Shown here piece by piece: positions 60,189 to 64,000 of a DNA stretch of 64,000 bases (position 1 is the stretch's first letter; the number at the start of each line of letters is the position of its first letter). A program made the translations under genes and the position numbers. Under the pieces are notes generated by a model, which saw only the letters and a list, made by a program, of their open reading frames with translations, had not been told where the DNA came from and ran no database searches. Location: positions 1 to 64,000 of the forward strand of contig QAZA01000021.1 in assembly GCA_003054695.1 (NCBI GenBank). The letters are read 5' to 3'. This stretch comes from Verrucomicrobia bacterium LW23 (lineage in GTDB: Bacteria > Verrucomicrobiota > Verrucomicrobiia > Methylacidiphilales > UBA1321).

Positions 60189-63100
60189 ATGAAACCGCAA
60201 CAGGCTCGCAAACCTCCGTTCGAAGCGTATAAAGGCGTGGAGCCGTACGTCTTTATCAGCTATGCGCACAGCGACGGCGACGCCGTTTTCGAGCATCTGG
60301 AACAGTTGCGCAGCCGCGGTGTGCGGGTGTGGTACGACGAAGGCATCGACCCCGGCAACGAGTGGCCGGAGGAAATCGCCCGCGCGCTGGACCGCTGCGC
60401 CCTTTTCATCTTCTTTGTGTCGCCCCGCAGCGTCGTCTCCAAAAACTGCCGCGACGAAGTCAACTTTGCCCTCAACGCCAGCAAGCCGTTCCTCGCCATC
60501 CATATGGAGGAGACGACCCTGCCGGTGGGCCTGAGCCTGCGCATGGGCAGCATCCAGGCCATTATGCAGTACCGCATGCCGGAGGACGCCTACTGGCGCA
60601 AGGTGCTGAAGGTGCTGGACCCGTTCCGCGTGCGCGAAGGCGCCGCCGCCACCGACGCGTTTGACCAGGGCCTGCACATGCCCCCCGTCCCGGTGGATGA
60701 CGCCGTGTCCAACCCCGGCAGCGGCACCCTACCCGCGCCCCCGCCCCCGGTGGAGGGCCGCGGCGCCTCGCCCGCGCTGCCCTTATACGGTGCCGCCGGC
60801 ATGGCCGGTGTGGCCTCCGGATACACCGCCGGCAACCAGGGGCCCGGGCATCAGCCCCACCTGGGCGTACAGGGGCACCCCGGGCCTCAGGGCTACTCGC
60901 CCGCGCTCGGCGCCTCGCCCGCGCTGCCTGCCACGCATGGCGCCAGCCCGGCCGTGCCGTATGCGCAGCCCTACGCATCCCCGCCCCTGTACCCGCAGCA
61001 TCAGCAGGCCCATGGCACCGGCTATGGCGTCCAGCCCGCCGCCGCTTCCGCATCCTCGTCGTCCGCAGGTACGGTATTCAAGATCCTACTGGGCATCGGC
61101 GCGGCGTTTTTCCTCTTTATCTGCACCATTGCCGTTGGCCTGGTACTGTACATGCAGCCGTGGAAGACGGAGCCCGCCGTCGTGAACAATAATGGCGACG
61201 ACAAGAAGGAAACCGAAGTCGCCACCGTCGACATCGGCCCCGGCAAGGATGTCAGCATCGCCCCGCTCGGCTTCCTCTTCACGGTCCCCGACTCCTGGGA
61301 GGTGAAGACCAACCCCGAAATCTCCAAGTACCAGATTGCGCTGGGGCCGAAGAAGGACGACTTCACCAACAACATTAATGTGGTGGATGAAGAGTACAAA
61401 GGCACCATCGACCAGTACGTGGAAGCCAACATGGTGACGCTGCGTAAAAGCTTTAAGAACCTGAAGGTCGTCTCGTCCGGCCCGTTTGACGTGGATAGCG
61501 GCATGGACTGCCGCCGCGTGATTACGGAGCATAACACCTTTAACGACAACTACCTGCGTCAAACGTTCTACTTCTTCAAACCCAAGTCGGGCGGCGACAC
61601 CTGGGTGGTGCTGACGACTTCCTCCGCCCGCAGCAACGGCCGCGAATCCCAGCCGCTGTTTGACAGCATCGTCAAAACCGTGCGCACCAGCGGCAGCGGC
61701 AGCAGCTCCACCTCCACAGCCTCACCGGCGCCGACGCCCGCCCCTGTCACCCCCCCGGAGCCGCCCGAGCCCGAGCCGGCTCCGTCCGTACCCAACACGC
61801 CCTCGCTGACCAAAGATTTATCCAGCGACATGTTTAGCCTGAAGCTGCCCGGCAGCTGGGAGGTGCGCCCCCCGGACGACAAGTCCAAATTCCCCAAGGC
61901 CCTCGGGCCGCGGATAGATGACTTTACCTGCAACCTCAACGCCACGGACGAAGAGTACTCCGGCACCCTAAAGGAGTACGTGGACGCCAACATGCGCACG
62001 CTGCGCAAGGAGTTCAAGAACATGAAGGTGGTCTCCGACGCCAGCTTCATCACCACCTCCAACGTCCCCGGCTGGCGCGTGATTACGGAGCACAACACGT
62101 TTAACGACATCTACTTGCGCCAAACGTTCTACTTCTTCAAATCCAACGTGGCCAAAACCTACCTGGTCATCACCACCAGCGCCACGCAAAAGGCCGGGCC
62201 CGATATCCAGCCCACCTTCGACGCGATCCTCAAGTCCTTTACCCTGGAGTCCGGCGGCTCAAACAGCAGCGGCAGCAGCTCCCCCAGCACGCCACCCCCG
62301 GCTGCGCCGGAACCGCCGGCGCCCCCGAAAAGCACGGTGCCCGCCCTGACACAGGAGGTGCGCAGCCAGGAAGGCAACTTCGTCTACAAAATCCCGGCCG
62401 CCTGGACGCAAAAGCTCGATACCTCCAAGTCCAAGTACCCGCTGGCATTCGGCCCCACCACCGGCGACTTTACCAGCAACCTCAACGCCGTGGATGAATC
62501 CTACACGGGCACCATCCAAGACTACGTGGACGGCAACCTCAAGTCACTCAAGGACTTCAAGAACTTCAAAATCGTGGAGCGCTCCGCGTTTACCACCGAC
62601 AGCGGCCTGCAGGGCGTGAAGCTGGTAACGGAGCATAACAACTTTAACGAGAGGTGGTTACGCCAGGTGTTCTACTTCTTACGCGGGTCCAAAGCGGGGC
62701 AGTACCTCATCCTCACCTCCACCGCGCCGCTCTCCGTAGCCGTGGAGCAGCAGCCCATCTTCGACGCCATCCTGCGCACCTTCCGCTACACCAACACCGG
62801 CGGCCTGGCCACCCCGGCCCCCGCCACCAGCGGCTACGATACCGAGGAGGAGGAAGCCGCGGAGGAACTCGCCGGCGGCAAATCCGTGCGTATGGATACG
62901 CTGGGTTTCAGCTATACCGTGCCCAAATCCTGGAACGTCTCCACCGACACCTCGATCTCCAAGTACCCGCTGGCCCGCGGCCCGGTTAGCGACAACTTTA
63001 CCGCCAACTTTAACGCTGTAGACGAAGATTATACGGGCACTATCGACCAGTATGTCGAAGCCAATATGGTTACGCTTCGCAAAAGCTTCAAGAATCTCAC

Positions 63101-63326
63101 CGTTGTGGCGCAGGGCAAATTTACAACGGCCAGCGGACTTGATGGCCGGCGCGTGGTTACGGAGCATAACACCTTCCAGAGCAGGTACCTGCGTCAAACC
63201 TTCTACTTCTTCAAATCCCCCTTTGGCCGCAAGTGGGTGGTGCTGACCTCCAGCACCACCAAGCCACAAGGCGCCAAACTTCAGCCCCTGTTCGATGCGA
63301 TCATGCGAACTGTCAAGCGCCTGTAG
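60189..63326 (+). CDS. TIR-domain membrane receptor-like protein with four exported repeats
   Basis: A 1045-residue protein. Residues about 18-150 are a TIR domain: EPYVFISYAHSDGDAVFEHL, RVWYDEGIDPGNEWPEEIAR, LFIFFVSPRSVVSKNCRDEV; Glu90 occupies the position of the catalytic NADase glutamate. A Pro/Gly/Ala/His-rich linker (155-290) precedes one transmembrane helix (VFKILLGIGAAFFLFICTIA, about 295-325). Then come four homologous domains of about 140 residues (about 354-495, 544-687, 727-867, 897-1045), each starting with a FxxxxPxxW strand and sharing the block TEHNTFNDxYLRQTFYFFK. Their pattern resembles PsbP/DcrB-like domains. The topology puts TIR in the cytoplasm and the repeats outside. 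Start ATG 60189 is preferred to 60132. Confidence 0.9.
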   Translation: MKPQQARKPPFEAYKGVEPYVFISYAHSDGDAVFEHLEQLRSRGVRVWYDEGIDPGNEWPEEIARALDRCALFIFFVSPRSVVSKNCRDEVNFALNASKPFLAIHMEETTLPVGLSLRMGSIQAIMQYRMPEDAYWRKVLKVLDPFRVREGAAATDAFDQGLHMPPVPVDDAVSNPGSGTLPAPPPPVEGRGASPALPLYGAAGMAGVASGYTAGNQGPGHQPHLGVQGHPGPQGYSPALGASPALPATHGASPAVPYAQPYASPPLYPQHQQAHGTGYGVQPAAASASSSSAGTVFKILLGIGAAFFLFICTIAVGLVLYMQPWKTEPAVVNNNGDDKKETEVATVDIGPGKDVSIAPLGFLFTVPDSWEVKTNPEISKYQIALGPKKDDFTNNINVVDEEYKGTIDQYVEANMVTLRKSFKNLKVVSSGPFDVDSGMDCRRVITEHNTFNDNYLRQTFYFFKPKSGGDTWVVLTTSSARSNGRESQPLFDSIVKTVRTSGSGSSSTSTASPAPTPAPVTPPEPPEPEPAPSVPNTPSLTKDLSSDMFSLKLPGSWEVRPPDDKSKFPKALGPRIDDFTCNLNATDEEYSGTLKEYVDANMRTLRKEFKNMKVVSDASFITTSNVPGWRVITEHNTFNDIYLRQTFYFFKSNVAKTYLVITTSATQKAGPDIQPTFDAILKSFTLESGGSNSSGSSSPSTPPPAAPEPPAPPKSTVPALTQEVRSQEGNFVYKIPAAWTQKLDTSKSKYPLAFGPTTGDFTSNLNAVDESYTGTIQDYVDGNLKSLKDFKNFKIVERSAFTTDSGLQGVKLVTEHNNFNERWLRQVFYFLRGSKAGQYLILTSTAPLSVAVEQQPIFDAILRTFRYTNTGGLATPAPATSGYDTEEEEAAEELAGGKSVRMDTLGFSYTVPKSWNVSTDTSISKYPLARGPVSDNFTANFNAVDEDYTGTIDQYVEANMVTLRKSFKNLTVVAQGKFTTASGLDGRRVVTEHNTFQSRYLRQTFYFFKSPFGRKWVVLTSSTTKPQGAKLQPLFDAIMRTVKRL

Positions 63327-63349
63327 GAGCCTGTCCGGAAAATGCTCCA

Positions 63350-63409
63350 AGACCAATTCGCACAGTTATTTGCTCTTTATGCGGAGCAAATAACTGTGCG
63401 AATTGGTCT
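63350..63409. repeat. 60-bp perfect hairpin with AGACCAATT termini
   Basis: Arms of 26 bp, AGACCAATTCGCACAGTTAT followed by TTGCTC, pair perfectly with the right arm around the 8-nt loop TTTATGCG. The termini are the same nine bases as in the 164-bp element family. It lies between the convergent genes ending at 63326 and 63424 and could end transcription from both sides. Confidence 0.8.
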
Positions 63410-63423
63410 AACGCGCCGTCTGC

Positions 63424-64000
63424 CTAACGCGCCGAGCGGTCGATGGAGGGCGCGGCGGCGCTGTCGGGGGACTCGGGGGCGGCGGGCGCGGGGGTGGCTT
63501 TGGCGGTGGTGGCGGACTTTTCGGCAGGCTTCTCGACGGGCATTTGGGGAGCAGGCTTTGCGGACGTGCGCGGCTTGCCGGTGGGGTTGCCTTCGGCAAC
63601 GACGGGAGCGGTGGGGATCTCCGCCTGCTGCTGTTGTCGCTGCGGAGGGGTGGTGCGTGTGCGCTGCTTTTCGGGCGCTACCGGAGCTGGCGCATGGCCG
63701 GCGGCGATGGGCGAATTCATGTCGCGCGAGGAAAAGATCATCTGCGGCAGGATGACCGCGGGCGGGCCGCCGGCGGTGCCCGATCCCGTGCCGGATGCGC
63801 CGCCACTGCCGGATGTCGACCGCGCCTTCTTCTGCGAGGCCGTGCCGGTACCGGAGGCTGCGGGCGCTTTGCTCTCGCCACTGCCTCCACCGCCGGCAGG
63901 GCGCGTTGCCTCGGTGGTGGAGGCCGCGCTCTTCTCCGCGCCCTTCTTCTTTGCGGGCCTGGTTGCCGGGGCAGTCGATGCTACCGGGGCCGTGGGCACG
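63424..64000 (-). CDS. Ala/Pro/Thr-rich protein, 5' end beyond window
   Basis: An open minus-strand frame of at least 191 residues reaching the window edge; the start is not visible. The sequence is low complexity (Ala, Pro, Thr, Gly, Lys) with one ordinary patch, PPAVILPQMIFSSRDMNSPI. It is similar in composition to the linkers of other proteins in this window. No domain is recognised; it may be the C-terminal tail of a larger exported protein. Confidence 0.55.
   Translation of the reverse strand, partial: VPTAPVASTAPATRPAKKKGAEKSAASTTEATRPAGGGGSGESKAPAASGTGTASQKKARSTSGSGGASGTGSGTAGGPPAVILPQMIFSSRDMNSPIAAGHAPAPVAPEKQRTRTTPPQRQQQQAEIPTAPVVAEGNPTGKPRTSAKPAPQMPVEKPAEKSATTAKATPAPAAPESPDSAAAPSIDRSAR

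Overview
The window is about 62-63% GC and gene-dense. It looks like a chromosome segment from a bacterium of the PVC group, most likely Verrucomicrobiota; this is an inference from gene content, since no rRNA or other phylogenetic marker is present. Supporting signs are a small secreted protein with a Cys-x-x-Arg-Tyr-Gly motif, a GYF_2 (DUF4339) membrane protein, a Ser/Thr kinase fused to an HDOD domain, a tail-specific protease of the Prc type, menaquinone synthesis by the futalosine route (mqnD), Flp-type pilins, and generally weak Shine-Dalgarno sequences.

Layout. 1-5100: a truncated polytopic membrane protein, a small SH3-like anchored protein, a YihY/BrkB protein and the GYF_2 protein with a strong terminator. 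5120-6830: three tandem Flp pilin genes, each with a very strong Shine-Dalgarno and each followed by a hairpin whose stem sequence differs but whose 13-nt apical sequence is identical. 7000-11930: an SDR oxidoreductase, an AT-rich SMI1/KNR4 islet beside a broken gene tail, and a GH127 glycosidase divergent from an AraC regulator. 12000-21040: an arsenic island with arsR plus a Cys-rich exported peptide, a PhnD/AioX-like binding protein with two histidine kinases, and an overlapping operon arsR-arsC-DUF6428-acr3-arsC. 21050-29500: esterase, PHP phosphatase, a Pro-rich secreted protein with internal repeats, a sugar nucleotidyltransferase and the kinase-HDOD fusion. 29600-42560: serS, prc, DUF58, a pair of paralogous membrane proteins, a WYL regulator, a VOC protein and purC.

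41680-47790 is a complete CecR/YbhGFSR-like efflux locus: a TetR gene with a 29-bp palindrome upstream, a membrane-fusion protein, a double ABC ATPase and two ABC-2 permeases. It is followed by a His/Gly-rich exported peptide, an ADP-ribosylglycohydrolase, an lmo0937-like membrane peptide, mqnD, a polyprenyl synthase, a prolyl oligopeptidase with a large Pro-rich insert, a cNMP-binding/DUF4388 protein and a 1045-residue TIR protein. That last protein has a cytoplasmic N-terminal TIR domain, one transmembrane helix and four tandem repeats of an exported PsbP/DcrB-like domain, a receptor-like plan.

Intergenic regions carry several palindromic repeat families. A 163-164 bp element with AGACCAATT termini occurs three times (33321, 51360, 58036), and a 60-bp perfect hairpin with the same termini lies at 63350. 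A second palindrome bounded by GAGGCTGTCGAC occurs three times (50982, 51190, 58201), and the two families sit side by side as an inverted composite at two loci. Nested inverted repeats also fill 53474-53761 and 54779-54999.

The strongest candidates for undescribed biology are the pilin-associated covarying hairpins and the TIR multi-repeat receptor. Next come the arsenic sensing module with its Cys-rich accessory proteins and the palindromic element composites.
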